Assembly: GCF_035918015.1 (NCBI RefSeq)
Contig: NZ_CP109132.1
Span: 1,612,001-1,676,000, forward strand
Reading direction: 5' to 3'
DNA: 64,000 bases
From: Streptomyces sp. NBC_01754
GTDB lineage: Bacteria; Actinomycetota; Actinomycetes; Streptomycetales; Streptomycetaceae
This document shows, one piece after another, positions 24,912 through 33,531 of the stretch. The position numbers and the translations under genes are program-made. Position 1 is the first letter of the stretch. Every line of letters begins with the position of its first letter. Under the pieces are notes generated by a model. It was given only the letters and a program-made list of their open reading frames with translations, had not been told where the DNA came from and ran no database searches.

Positions 24912-27623
24912 TCAGTGCGCGGCCGACTCCCAGTCCCGGCCGACACCGATCGACACGTCCAGCGGGGCACGCAGCTCGACCGCCGCCGACATCTCCCGGC
25001 GCAGGATCTCCTCGACCCGCTCCCGCTCGCCGGCGGCGATCTCCAGCACGATCTCGTCATGCACCTGGAGCAGCATCCGGGACGCCAGCTCCGCCTCCCG
25101 CAGCGCCCGGTCCACGTGCAGCATCGCGACCTTCACGATGTCGGCGGCCGTCCCCTGGATCGGGGCGTTCAGCGCCATCCGCTCCGCCGTCTCGCGCCGC
25201 TGGCGGTTGTCGCTGTTCAGGTCCGGGAGATAACGGCGGCGCCCGAAGACGGTCTCCGTGTAACCGGTGGCCCTGGCCTCCTCCACGACCCGGTGCAGAT
25301 AGTCCCGCACCCCGCCGAACCGCTGGAAGTAGGTGTCCATCAGCCCGCGGGCCTCACCCGCCTCGATGTTCAGCTGCTGGGAGAGCCCGAACGCGGAGAG
25401 TCCGTAGGCCAGTCCGTACGACATGGCCTTGATCTTGCGGCGCATCTCCGCGTCGACCGCCGACTTGCCGACACCGAACACCTGCGAGGCGACCGTCGTG
25501 TGCAGGTCCTCGCCCGAGGTGAACGCCTCGATGAGACCGGCGTCCTCGGACAGGTGCGCCATCACCCGCAGCTCGATCTGGCTGTAGTCGGCCGTCATCA
25601 GCGACTCGAAGCCCTCACCGACGACGAAGCCCCGGCGGATGGCCCGCCCCTCGTCCGTACGCACCGGGATGTTCTGGAGGTTGGGGTCGGTGGAGGAGAG
25701 CCGGCCCGTCGCCGCGACCGTCTGGTTGAACGTCGTGTGGATCCGGCCGTCCCCGCCGATCGTCTTGATCAGCCCCTCGACCGTCACCCGCAGCTTCGCC
25801 TGCTCACGGTGGCGCAGCATGATCACCGGCAGCTCGTGCTCGGTCCGCTCCGCCAGCCACGCCAGCGCGTCCGCGTCCGTGGTGTACCCGGTCTTCGTCT
25901 TCTTGGTCTTCGGCAGCGCCAGCTCACCGAAGAGGACCTCCTGGAGCTGCTTGGGCGAGCCCAGGTTGAACTCCCGGCCCACCGCGGCGTGCGCCTCCTT
26001 CACCGCCTGCTGCACCGCGCCCGCGAACTGCTGCTCCATGCCTTCCAGATGGTCCTGGTCGGCGGCGATGCCGTGCCGCTCCAGGCGGGCCAGCAGGATC
26101 GAGGTGGGCAGCTCCATGCCGTGCAGGAGGTCCGTGGCGCCGACCTCCTCCAGACGCACCGTGAACGCCTCGCCCAGGTCCAGCACCGCACGTGCCTGCG
26201 CCATCAGCGCGTCGGCCTCCGCACGGTCGTCCGCGCCGAAGGCCAGCTGCCCGTCGGCCGAGGGGGCCGGGGCCAGCTCACGGCCGAGGTACTCCACGGC
26301 CAGCGCGTCCAGGGCGAACGAACGGCGCCCCGGCTTCACGAGATAGGCGGCGAGCGCGGTGTCCATGGACACGCCCTCCAGCCGCCAGCCCTGCTCGGGG
26401 AAGACCCGCAGGGCGCTCTTCGCGTTGTGCATGACCTTGGGCCGCTCCGGGTCCGCGATCCACGCGGCGAGCGCCCGCTCGTCGGCCTCGTCCAGCTCGG
26501 CCGGGTCCAGCCAGGCGGCGGCACCGTCGGCGGCCGCGAGCGCGATCTCCGTCACCGAGCCGGCACCCAGCGACCACGTGTCGACGGTCATCACACCGAG
26601 CGGCTGGTGCCCGTGCTCCGCCAGCCACGGGGCGGCCTCACCCGGCCCCAGCACCACACCGTCGAGCTCGACACCGGCCGCGGGCTCCGGGGCCCCGGCC
26701 TCCGCCGCACCGGGGTCCACCGCCAGCAGCCGCTCACGCAGGCTCGGATTGCGGATCTCCAGGACGTCCAGGATCCCGGTGACCGCCGTACGGTCGTACG
26801 GCGCGCGCTCCAGCTCCTGGGGGGCCTTCGGCAGCTCCACGTCCCTGACCATCTCGGTCAGCACCCGGTTCATCTTCACCGCGTCCAGATGGTCGCGGAA
26901 ATTCTGCCCGGCCTTGCCCTTGACCTCGTCGGCCCGCTCGACCAGCTCCGCGAACGAACCGAACTGGTTGATCCACTTCGCGGCCGTCTTCTCCCCGACC
27001 CCCGGAATACCCGGCAGGTTGTCCGACGGGTCACCGCGCAGCGCCGCGAAGTCCGGATACTGGCCGGGGGTGAGCCCGTACTTCTCCTGGACCTTCTCCG
27101 GGGTGAAACGCGTCAGCTCCGAGACACCCTTCGTCGGGTACAGCACCGTCACGTCATCCGTGATCAGCTGGAAGGAGTCCCGGTCACCCGTGACGATCAG
27201 CACCTCGAAACCCGCCGCCTCGGCCTGCGTGGCCAGCGTCGCGATGACGTCGTCCGCCTCGAACCCGTCGACCGCGAACCGGTCCGCGCGCATCGCGTCC
27301 AGCAGCTCGCCGATCAGCTCCACCTGCCCCTTGAACTCGTCGGGCGTCTTGGAGCGGTTCGCCTTGTACTCCGGGAACTCCGTGGCACGCCACGTCTTGC
27401 GGGACACGTCGAACGCCACCGCGAAATGCGTCGGCGCCTCGTCACGCAGCGTGTTCGCCAGCATCGACATGAAGCCGTACACGGCATTGGTCGGCTGCCC
27501 CGTCGCCGTCGTGAAATTCTCCGCGGGCAGGGCGAAGAACGCCCGGTACGCCAGGGAGTGCCCGTCCATCAGGAGCAGGCGCGGTCGGTTGTCTGCCGTC
27601 TTCTTCGATGCCGTCTCAGCCAC
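24912..27623 (-). CDS. polA: DNA polymerase I
   Basis: 903-aa polymerase for Okazaki-fragment processing and gap repair. 5'-3' exonuclease (about 14-310): LLLMDGHSLAYRAFFA, DGFEADDVIATLA, GDRDSFQLI and DNLPGIPGVGEKTA. The central exonuclease-like domain lacks the proofreading DxE motif: VDTWSLG stands where DTE is expected, as in other actinobacterial Pol I. Polymerase domain: motif A DYSQIELRVMAHLS, motif B RRKIKAMSYGLAYGLSAFG, motif C LQVHDEIVLE. GTG at 27623 lies 7 nt after a PafBC-type -10, so the mRNA is probably leaderless and damage-inducible. Confidence 0.96.
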   Translation of the reverse strand: MAETASKKTADNRPRLLLMDGHSLAYRAFFALPAENFTTATGQPTNAVYGFMSMLANTLRDEAPTHFAVAFDVSRKTWRATEFPEYKANRSKTPDEFKGQVELIGELLDAMRADRFAVDGFEADDVIATLATQAEAAGFEVLIVTGDRDSFQLITDDVTVLYPTKGVSELTRFTPEKVQEKYGLTPGQYPDFAALRGDPSDNLPGIPGVGEKTAAKWINQFGSFAELVERADEVKGKAGQNFRDHLDAVKMNRVLTEMVRDVELPKAPQELERAPYDRTAVTGILDVLEIRNPSLRERLLAVDPGAAEAGAPEPAAGVELDGVVLGPGEAAPWLAEHGHQPLGVMTVDTWSLGAGSVTEIALAAADGAAAWLDPAELDEADERALAAWIADPERPKVMHNAKSALRVFPEQGWRLEGVSMDTALAAYLVKPGRRSFALDALAVEYLGRELAPAPSADGQLAFGADDRAEADALMAQARAVLDLGEAFTVRLEEVGATDLLHGMELPTSILLARLERHGIAADQDHLEGMEQQFAGAVQQAVKEAHAAVGREFNLGSPKQLQEVLFGELALPKTKKTKTGYTTDADALAWLAERTEHELPVIMLRHREQAKLRVTVEGLIKTIGGDGRIHTTFNQTVAATGRLSSTDPNLQNIPVRTDEGRAIRRGFVVGEGFESLMTADYSQIELRVMAHLSEDAGLIEAFTSGEDLHTTVASQVFGVGKSAVDAEMRRKIKAMSYGLAYGLSAFGLSQQLNIEAGEARGLMDTYFQRFGGVRDYLHRVVEEARATGYTETVFGRRRYLPDLNSDNRQRRETAERMALNAPIQGTAADIVKVAMLHVDRALREAELASRMLLQVHDEIVLEIAAGERERVEEILRREMSAAVELRAPLDVSIGVGRDWESAAH

Positions 27624-27630
27624 GCCCCCG

Positions 27631-27653
27631 ATCCTGCCACGGACCACCGACAA
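27631..27653 (-). promoter_or_regulatory. PafBC/RecA-NDp-type promoter of polA
   Basis: The minus strand reads TTGTCGGTG (27653-27645), eight bases, then CAGGAT (27636-27631). The upstream nine bases match the mycobacterial consensus TTGTCRGTG completely; spacing is exact; the -10 differs from TANNNT only at its first base. Transcription should start near 27624, right at the GTG of polA. Confidence 0.68.
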
Positions 27654-27798
27654 TCCGGACCGGCCGCCACCCGCCCCCACGGCCCATACCACACACCGCC
27701 GGGCACCCGCCCCGTTCCCCCGCTTCCCCGGGCCCCGCCCGGACCCGGCACATGACAGGATCGAGGGCCGGCCCGGCGACGACGCAAAGGGGAACCCC

Positions 27799-30069
27799 AT
27801 GGCCACCAAGCCCCCGACCGATGACCCGGTCCAGGACGCACCTCAGGTGCAAGCGGCCCCGCACGCCGCCGCGGGACTGCCCGCCGTCGCACACACCCTG
27901 CGCGTCGCCCAGCAGCAGATGGGCCTGAGCCGCACCGCGCGAACCCTCCTCAAGGTCAACCAGAAGGACGGCTTCGACTGCCCCGGCTGCGCCTGGCCCG
28001 AGGGCGACGAACGGCACGTCGCGGAATTCTGCGAGAACGGCGCCAAGGCCGTCGCCGAGGAAGCCACCCTGCGCCGGGTCACCCCCGACTTCTTCGCCGC
28101 ACACCCCGTCGCCGACCTCGCGGACCGCAGCGGCTACTGGCTCGGCCAGCAGGGACGCATCACGCAACCTGTGTATCTGCCCGAGGGCGCCGACCGGTAC
28201 CAGGCCGTGACCTGGGAACGCGCCTTCGAGATCATCGCCGGGGAACTCACCGCCCTCGCCTCCCCCGACGAAGCCCTCTTCTACACCTCCGGCCGCACCA
28301 GCAACGAGGCCGCCTTCCTCCTCCAGCTCTTCGCCCGCGAGTTCGGCACCAACAACCTCCCCGACTGCTCCAACATGTGCCACGAGTCCTCGGGCTCCGC
28401 GCTGACCGAGACCATCGGCATCGGCAAGGGCAGCGTCAGCCTGGAAGACCTCCACCAGGCCGAACTGATCATCGTCGCCGGACAGAACCCCGGCACCAAC
28501 CACCCCCGTATGCTCTCCGCGCTGGAGCGGGCCAAGGCCGCCGGCGCGAAGATCATCTCGGTCAACCCGCTCCCCGAGGCCGGACTCGAACGGTTCAAGA
28601 ACCCGCAGACCGCCCGCGGCATGCTCAAGGGCACCGCCCTCACCGACCTCTTCCTCCAGATCCGCATCGGCGGCGACCAGGCGCTCTTCCGCCTCCTGAA
28701 CAAGCTGATCCTCGAGACCGAAGGCGCGGTCGACACCGGATTCATCGACGAACACACCCACGGATACGAGGAGTTCGCCCAGGCCGCGCGTACCGCCGAC
28801 TGGGACGAGACCCTCACCGCGACCGGACTGGACCGCGCCGACATCGAACGCGCCCTCAGCATGGTCCTCGCCTCGCGGCGCACCATCGTCTGCTGGGCCA
28901 TGGGCCTCACCCAGCACAAGCACTCCGTGCCCACCATCCGCGAAATCGTCAACTTCCTCCTGCTGCGCGGCGACATCGGCCGCCCCGGCTCCGGGGTCTG
29001 CCCCGTCCGCGGCCACTCCAACGTCCAGGGCGACCGCACCATGGGCATCTTCGAACGCCCCGACGAGGCCTTCCTCGACGCCCTCGACAAGGAATTCGGC
29101 ATCACCTCGCCGCGCCGTCACGGCTACGACGTCGTGCGCTCCATCCGGGCACTGCGCGACGGCGACGCCAAGGTCTTCTTCGCCATGGGCGGCAACTTCG
29201 TCGCGGCCGGCCCCGACACCGCCGTCACCGAAGCCGCCATGCGCACCGCGCGCCTCACCGTCCACGTGTCGACCAAACTCAACCGCTCGCACACCGTCAC
29301 CGGCACCCGCGCCCTCATCCTGCCCACCCTCGGCCGCACCGACAAGGACATCCAGGACGGACGCCGGCAGATCGTCACCGTCGAGAACTCCATGGGCATG
29401 GTCCACGCCTCCCGCGGCAACCTCACCCCCGCCGGCCCCCACCTGCTCTCCGAACCCGCCATCGTCGCCCGGCTGGCCCGCGCCGTCCTCGGCCCCCGGT
29501 CCACCACCCCCTGGGAGGAGTTCGCACGCGACTACGCCACCATCCGCGACCGCATAGCCCGCGTCGTCCCCGGCTTCGAGGACTTCAACGAACGCGTCGC
29601 CACCCCCGGCGGCTTCACCCTCCCCCACGCCCCCCGCGACGAACGCCGCTTCCCCACCGCCACCGGCAAGGCCAACTTCACGGCCGCCCCCGTCGAGTAC
29701 CCCCACCTCCCCGAAGGCCGCCTCCTCCTCCAGACCCTGCGCTCCCACGACCAGTACAACACCACCGTCTACGGCCTCGACGACCGTTACCGCGGGATCA
29801 GGAACGGCCGCCGCGTCGTCCTGGTCAACCCCGACGACGCCCACACCCTCGGCCTCGCCGACGGCTCCTGCACCGACCTCGTCGGCGAATGGAAGGACGG
29901 CGTCGAACGCCGCGCACCCGGCTTCCGCGTCGTCCACTACCCCACCGCCCGCGGCTGCGCCGCCGCGTACTACCCCGAGACCAACGTGCTCGTACCGCTC
30001 GACGCCACCGCCGACACCAGCAACACCCCGGCCAGCAAATCGGTCGTCATCCGCTTCGAACAGCCCTGA
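27799..30069 (+). CDS. FdhF/YdeP-type molybdopterin oxidoreductase
   Basis: 756-aa member of the DMSO-reductase superfamily, YdeP/FdhF-like group. Seen: an N-terminal Cys-rich segment FDCPGCAWPEGDERHVAEFC (C61, C64, C78) for an iron-sulphur centre, then SGRTSNEAAFLLQLFAREFG, NLPDCSNMCHESSG, AGQNPGTNHPRML, GDIGRPGSGVCPVRGHSNVQGDRT and the C-terminal dinucleotide-binding domain with TLRSHDQYNTTVYG. It should bind bis-MGD molybdenum cofactor. Natural substrate unknown; no NAD- or membrane-partner subunit is adjacent. AAGGGGA precedes the ATG. Divergent from polA. Confidence 0.9.
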   Translation: MATKPPTDDPVQDAPQVQAAPHAAAGLPAVAHTLRVAQQQMGLSRTARTLLKVNQKDGFDCPGCAWPEGDERHVAEFCENGAKAVAEEATLRRVTPDFFAAHPVADLADRSGYWLGQQGRITQPVYLPEGADRYQAVTWERAFEIIAGELTALASPDEALFYTSGRTSNEAAFLLQLFAREFGTNNLPDCSNMCHESSGSALTETIGIGKGSVSLEDLHQAELIIVAGQNPGTNHPRMLSALERAKAAGAKIISVNPLPEAGLERFKNPQTARGMLKGTALTDLFLQIRIGGDQALFRLLNKLILETEGAVDTGFIDEHTHGYEEFAQAARTADWDETLTATGLDRADIERALSMVLASRRTIVCWAMGLTQHKHSVPTIREIVNFLLLRGDIGRPGSGVCPVRGHSNVQGDRTMGIFERPDEAFLDALDKEFGITSPRRHGYDVVRSIRALRDGDAKVFFAMGGNFVAAGPDTAVTEAAMRTARLTVHVSTKLNRSHTVTGTRALILPTLGRTDKDIQDGRRQIVTVENSMGMVHASRGNLTPAGPHLLSEPAIVARLARAVLGPRSTTPWEEFARDYATIRDRIARVVPGFEDFNERVATPGGFTLPHAPRDERRFPTATGKANFTAAPVEYPHLPEGRLLLQTLRSHDQYNTTVYGLDDRYRGIRNGRRVVLVNPDDAHTLGLADGSCTDLVGEWKDGVERRAPGFRVVHYPTARGCAAAYYPETNVLVPLDATADTSNTPASKSVVIRFEQP

Positions 30070-30173
30070 GCCCCCACACCCCTAAGCGCCCGCTCAGCCG
30101 TCTGATAGGAACGGGGTGCACGGCAGACCGCGCACCCCGGACGAACCACCGCAGACGATCGGAGCAGGACCCC

Positions 30174-30644
30174 ATGGGCGAGCACACCGCACCCACGTTC
30201 CCCCAGGAGATCATCGACGAGTACGCCGCTCTCGGAGTCGACCTCCCCGCCCTCTTCTCCGCCGGCCACCTCGGCGAACGCATGGGCCTCCAGATCACCG
30301 AGGCCGCCGCCGACCGCGTCGTGGGCACCATGCCCGTCGAGGGCAACACCCAGCCCTACGGACTCCTGCACGGCGGCGCCTCCGCCGTCCTCGCCGAAAC
30401 CCTCGGCTCCGTCGGCTCCATGCTCCACGGCGGCGCCTCGAAGATCGCCGTCGGCGTCGACCTCAACTGCACCCACCACCGCGGCGTCCGCGACGGCCTC
30501 GTCACCGGCGTCGCCACCCCCGTACACCGCGGCCGCACCACCGCCACCTACGAGATCGTCATCACCGACGAACAGGACAAGCGGGTCTGCACCGCCCGGC
30601 TCACCTGCCTCCTCCGCGACGCGCCCCGGCCCACCGCGAGCTGA
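30174..30644 (+). CDS. PaaI-family acyl-CoA thioesterase
   Basis: 156-aa hot-dog-fold thioesterase. Seen: GLQITEAAADRVVGTMPVEGNTQPYGLLHGGASAVLAETLGS, where NTQPYGLLHGG carries the catalytic loop and the Glu/Asp of the helix, and INCTHHRGVRDG-like LNCTHHRGVRDGLVTG. It hydrolyses acyl-CoA, commonly aryl-CoA or hydroxybenzoyl-type substrates; the exact one is unknown. It follows the molybdoenzyme by 104 nt on the same strand and ends in a strong hairpin at 30651. Confidence 0.88.
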   Translation: MGEHTAPTFPQEIIDEYAALGVDLPALFSAGHLGERMGLQITEAAADRVVGTMPVEGNTQPYGLLHGGASAVLAETLGSVGSMLHGGASKIAVGVDLNCTHHRGVRDGLVTGVATPVHRGRTTATYEIVITDEQDKRVCTARLTCLLRDAPRPTAS

Positions 30645-30650
30645 AACCCC

Positions 30651-30692
30651 CTCCGCCCGGTCAGGGACGCACCCGCCCCTGACCGGGCGGAG
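30651..30692 (+). terminator. Terminator after the thioesterase gene
   Basis: Perfect 16-bp stem (30651-30666 with 30677-30692) and a 10-nt loop, starting 6 nt after the thioesterase stop. Confidence 0.85.
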
Positions 30693-31261
30693 CCGTGCCC
30701 GGCCACCCCGCAGCGCTCCGCCCCGGTGACCGAGCCGGCTCCCCCTCGGGCCCCGGACCGCCCGCGCCACCGGTCCGCCCCGGATCTCCGCCGGCCCGCC
30801 GGCCGGGAGACCGCCGGCACCACACACCCCCGCCCGGACCCGACGCACAGATGTAACACTGCGTAATGATTGCCGGTTACACCGAACGCCGCGCCCAGAC
30901 CGGCCTCCACCCACCGGGCCGCGCCCCCGCACCCTCCGCGCCCCCCGCGCCCCGTTTCGCGCGACAGCACCAAGATCGCCTCAAGCCCCTTAGCAGAGCT
31001 GGGTGTTCTCACCATGCGGTCACTTCGCCGCCAGGAGAAAAGCCGCACATGTCCACACTGCCACCACCAGCACTTCCCGCTGTCATAACAAGACAGTCAC
31101 ATCATCAGCGGACCCGTCCCGCGCCCCCACACCTGCGCTTAGAGTCACGGCCAGTCACCGCGCCGCCGGACGCGACTACAGCACGGCCCCGTACCACCAG
31201 TACGCCCGGCGACCGTCACGGCACCTCAGCAGAGGAGGCCGCGCCAGGGAAAGGACCTTTC
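30693..31261 (+). promoter_or_regulatory. 569-bp non-coding leader region upstream of livK
   Basis: I see no convincing gene here: open frames have poor codon periodicity and no ribosome site. The notable element is an inverted repeat TGTAAC...GTTACA (30852-30881) whose arms are 18 nt apart, in a locally AT-richer patch, a possible regulator site for the liv operon. The half-site GTAAC resembles half of a GlnR box but the partner half is poor. AAAGGA at the 3' end is the livK ribosome site. Confidence 0.4.
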
Positions 31262-32485
31262 GTGCGACACCGTTCTTCGCTCATACTCACCGCAGTCCTC
31301 ACCACCGGAGCACTCACTCTCACCGCCTGCGGATCGCGCGACGACGACAAAGCAAGCAGCGGAGGCGGCAGCACCCAGACCGTCGTCATCGGACTCGACG
31401 CCCCCCTGACCGGCGACCTCTCCGCACTCGGCCTCGGCATCAAGAACTCCGCCGAACTCGCCGTCAAGATCGCCAACCAGGACAAGACCGTCCCCGGCAT
31501 CACATTCGAGCTCAAGGCCCTCGACGACCAGGCCCAGCCCTCCGTCGGCCAGCAGAACGCCACCCAGTTCATCCAGAACGAGAAGGTCCTCGGCGTCGTC
31601 GGCCCCCTGAACTCCGGCGTCGCCCAGTCGATGCAGAAACCCCTCAACGACGCCGGCCTCACCCAGGTCTCCCCGGCCAACACCGGCACCGAACTGACCC
31701 AGGGCAAGGACTGGAAGACCGGCGACAAGCAGCGCCCCTACAAGACCTACTTCCGCACCGCCACCACCGACGCCATCCAGGGCGCGTTCGCCGCGAACTA
31801 CCTCTTCAAGAACGCGGACATCAAGGACGTCTACCTCATCGACGACCAGAAGCCCTACGGCGCCGGCCTCGCCGCCTCCTTCAAGACGACGTTCACCGAA
31901 CTCGGCGGCAAGATCGTCGGCACCGACCACGTCAACCCCGACGACCGCGACTTCAACTCCGTCGCCACCAAGGTCAAACGCTCCGGCGCCAAAGCCGTCT
32001 ACTACGGCGGCGAGTACCCCGCCGGCGCCCCCCTGAGCCAGCAGCTCAAGGACAGCATCAAGATCCCCCTCATGGGCGGCGACGGCATGTACAGCGCCGA
32101 CTTCATCAACCTCAACAAGAAGGCCGAAGGCGACATCGCCACCTCCGTCGGCAAACCCGTCGAAGAACTCGACTCCGCCAAGAAGTTCATCGCCGACTAC
32201 AAGACCGCCGGCTACAAGGACGCCTACGAGGCCTACGGCGGCGGCACCTACGACGCCACCTGGTCCGTCATCGAGGCCGTCAAGATCGTCGCCGCCGACA
32301 ACGACGGCAAACTCCCCGACGACGCCCGCGCCAAGGTCCTCGACGCCATGAGCAAGATCCAGTTCGAAGGCGTCACCGGCCCCGTCTCCTTCGACGAGTA
32401 CGGCGACACCACCAACACCATGATGACCGCCTACCAGGTCACCGGCGGCACCTGGGTCTCCAAGCTCAGCGAAGCCGTCAAGTAA
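31262..32485 (+). CDS. livK: Branched-chain amino-acid ABC transporter substrate-binding lipoprotein
   Basis: 407-aa lipoprotein; lipobox LTLTAC puts the lipidated Cys at residue 23. A GGGST linker leads to a type I periplasmic-binding-protein fold: TVVIGLDAPLTGDLSALGLGIKNSAELAVKIAN, FELKALDDQAQPSVGQQNA, VVGPLNSGVAQSM, SPANTGTELT and FEGVTGPVSFDEYGDT. It captures Leu/Ile/Val or related amino acids outside the membrane and delivers them to LivHM. GTG 31262 has AAAGGA 8 nt upstream. First gene of the liv operon, followed by an attenuating hairpin. Confidence 0.92.
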   Translation: MRHRSSLILTAVLTTGALTLTACGSRDDDKASSGGGSTQTVVIGLDAPLTGDLSALGLGIKNSAELAVKIANQDKTVPGITFELKALDDQAQPSVGQQNATQFIQNEKVLGVVGPLNSGVAQSMQKPLNDAGLTQVSPANTGTELTQGKDWKTGDKQRPYKTYFRTATTDAIQGAFAANYLFKNADIKDVYLIDDQKPYGAGLAASFKTTFTELGGKIVGTDHVNPDDRDFNSVATKVKRSGAKAVYYGGEYPAGAPLSQQLKDSIKIPLMGGDGMYSADFINLNKKAEGDIATSVGKPVEELDSAKKFIADYKTAGYKDAYEAYGGGTYDATWSVIEAVKIVAADNDGKLPDDARAKVLDAMSKIQFEGVTGPVSFDEYGDTTNTMMTAYQVTGGTWVSKLSEAVK

Positions 32486-32528
32486 CACCACCCAGGACCC
32501 CACCGGACAACACACACAGCACACACAG

Positions 32529-32563
32529 ACCGCGCGGGAGCGCTACGAGCACTCCCGCGCGGT
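32529..32563 (+). terminator. Hairpin between livK and livH
   Basis: Perfect 12-bp stem (32529-32540 with 32552-32563) with an 11-nt loop in the 111-bp gap between livK and livH. It likely stops some transcripts after livK, giving more binding protein than permease, or protects the livK mRNA 3' end. Confidence 0.7.
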
Positions 32564-32596
32564 GCCATATCCGAACCACTCCACGGAGGCCCTGCG

Positions 32597-33526
32597 GTGA
32601 ACGAGCTGCCGCAACAGCTGGCCAATGGACTCATCCTCGGCGCGATGTACGGTCTCATCGCGATCGGATACACGATGGTCTACGGAATCATCCAGCTCAT
32701 CAACTTCGCCCACGGCGAGATCTTCATGATCGGAGGCTTCGGAGCCCTCACCGTCCACCTCTGGCTACCCTCCGGATACCCCCTCCTCGCCGCGATCCCC
32801 CTCATGATCGCCGGCGGAATCATCTGCTCCGTCGCCGTCAGCGTCGCCGCCGAACGCTTCGCCTACCGCCCCCTGCGCGGCGCACCACGCCTCGCCCCCC
32901 TCATCACCGCCATCGGCCTCTCCCTCGCACTCCAGCAGGCCATATGGATGTGGTACCCCGACGCCACCAAGGACCGCTCCTTCCCCCAGTTCAAGGGCGA
33001 AGCGATCGACATCTTCGGCGCCGGCATCCAACGCGGCGACCTCTTCGTCATCATCGCGGCCCCCGTGTGCATGATCGCCCTCGGCCTCTTCGTCTCCAAG
33101 ACCCGGGCCGGCCGCGGCATGCAAGCCACCTCCCAGGACCCCGACACCGCCAAACTCATGGGCATCAACACCGACCGCATCATCGTCATGGCCTTCGCCA
33201 TCGGTGCCGCGTTCGCCGCCGTCGCCGCCGTCGCCTACGGGCTCAAGAACGGCCAGATCGGCTTCCGCATGGGCTTCATCATGGGCCTCAAAGCCTTCAC
33301 CGCCGCCGTACTCGGCGGCATCGGCAACATCTACGGCGCCATGCTCGGCGGCGTCGTCCTCGGCGTCGCCGAAGCCCTCGCCACCGGCTACATGAGCGAG
33401 GTCCCCGGCATGGAACTCTTCGGCGGCGGAGCCTGGAAGGACGTCTGGGCCTTCGCCCTCCTCATCCTCGTCCTGCTCATACGCCCCCAGGGCCTGCTGG
33501 GCGAACGAGTCGCGGACAGGGCGTGA
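32597..33526 (+). CDS. livH: Branched-chain amino-acid ABC permease LivH
   Basis: 309-aa inner-membrane permease, about eight transmembrane helices. Family hallmarks: LANGLILGAMYGLIAIGYTMVYGIIQLINFAHGEI at the N-terminus, AERFAYRPLRGAPRLAPLITAIGLSLAL, RAGRGMQATSQDPDTAKLMGIN (the EAA-like loop contacting the ATPases) and AFTAAVLGGIGNIYGAMLGG. GTG start with GGAGG 7 nt upstream; its stop overlaps a possible GTG start of livM. Confidence 0.93.
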   Translation: MNELPQQLANGLILGAMYGLIAIGYTMVYGIIQLINFAHGEIFMIGGFGALTVHLWLPSGYPLLAAIPLMIAGGIICSVAVSVAAERFAYRPLRGAPRLAPLITAIGLSLALQQAIWMWYPDATKDRSFPQFKGEAIDIFGAGIQRGDLFVIIAAPVCMIALGLFVSKTRAGRGMQATSQDPDTAKLMGINTDRIIVMAFAIGAAFAAVAAVAYGLKNGQIGFRMGFIMGLKAFTAAVLGGIGNIYGAMLGGVVLGVAEALATGYMSEVPGMELFGGGAWKDVWAFALLILVLLIRPQGLLGERVADRA

Positions 33527-33531
33527 TACCC

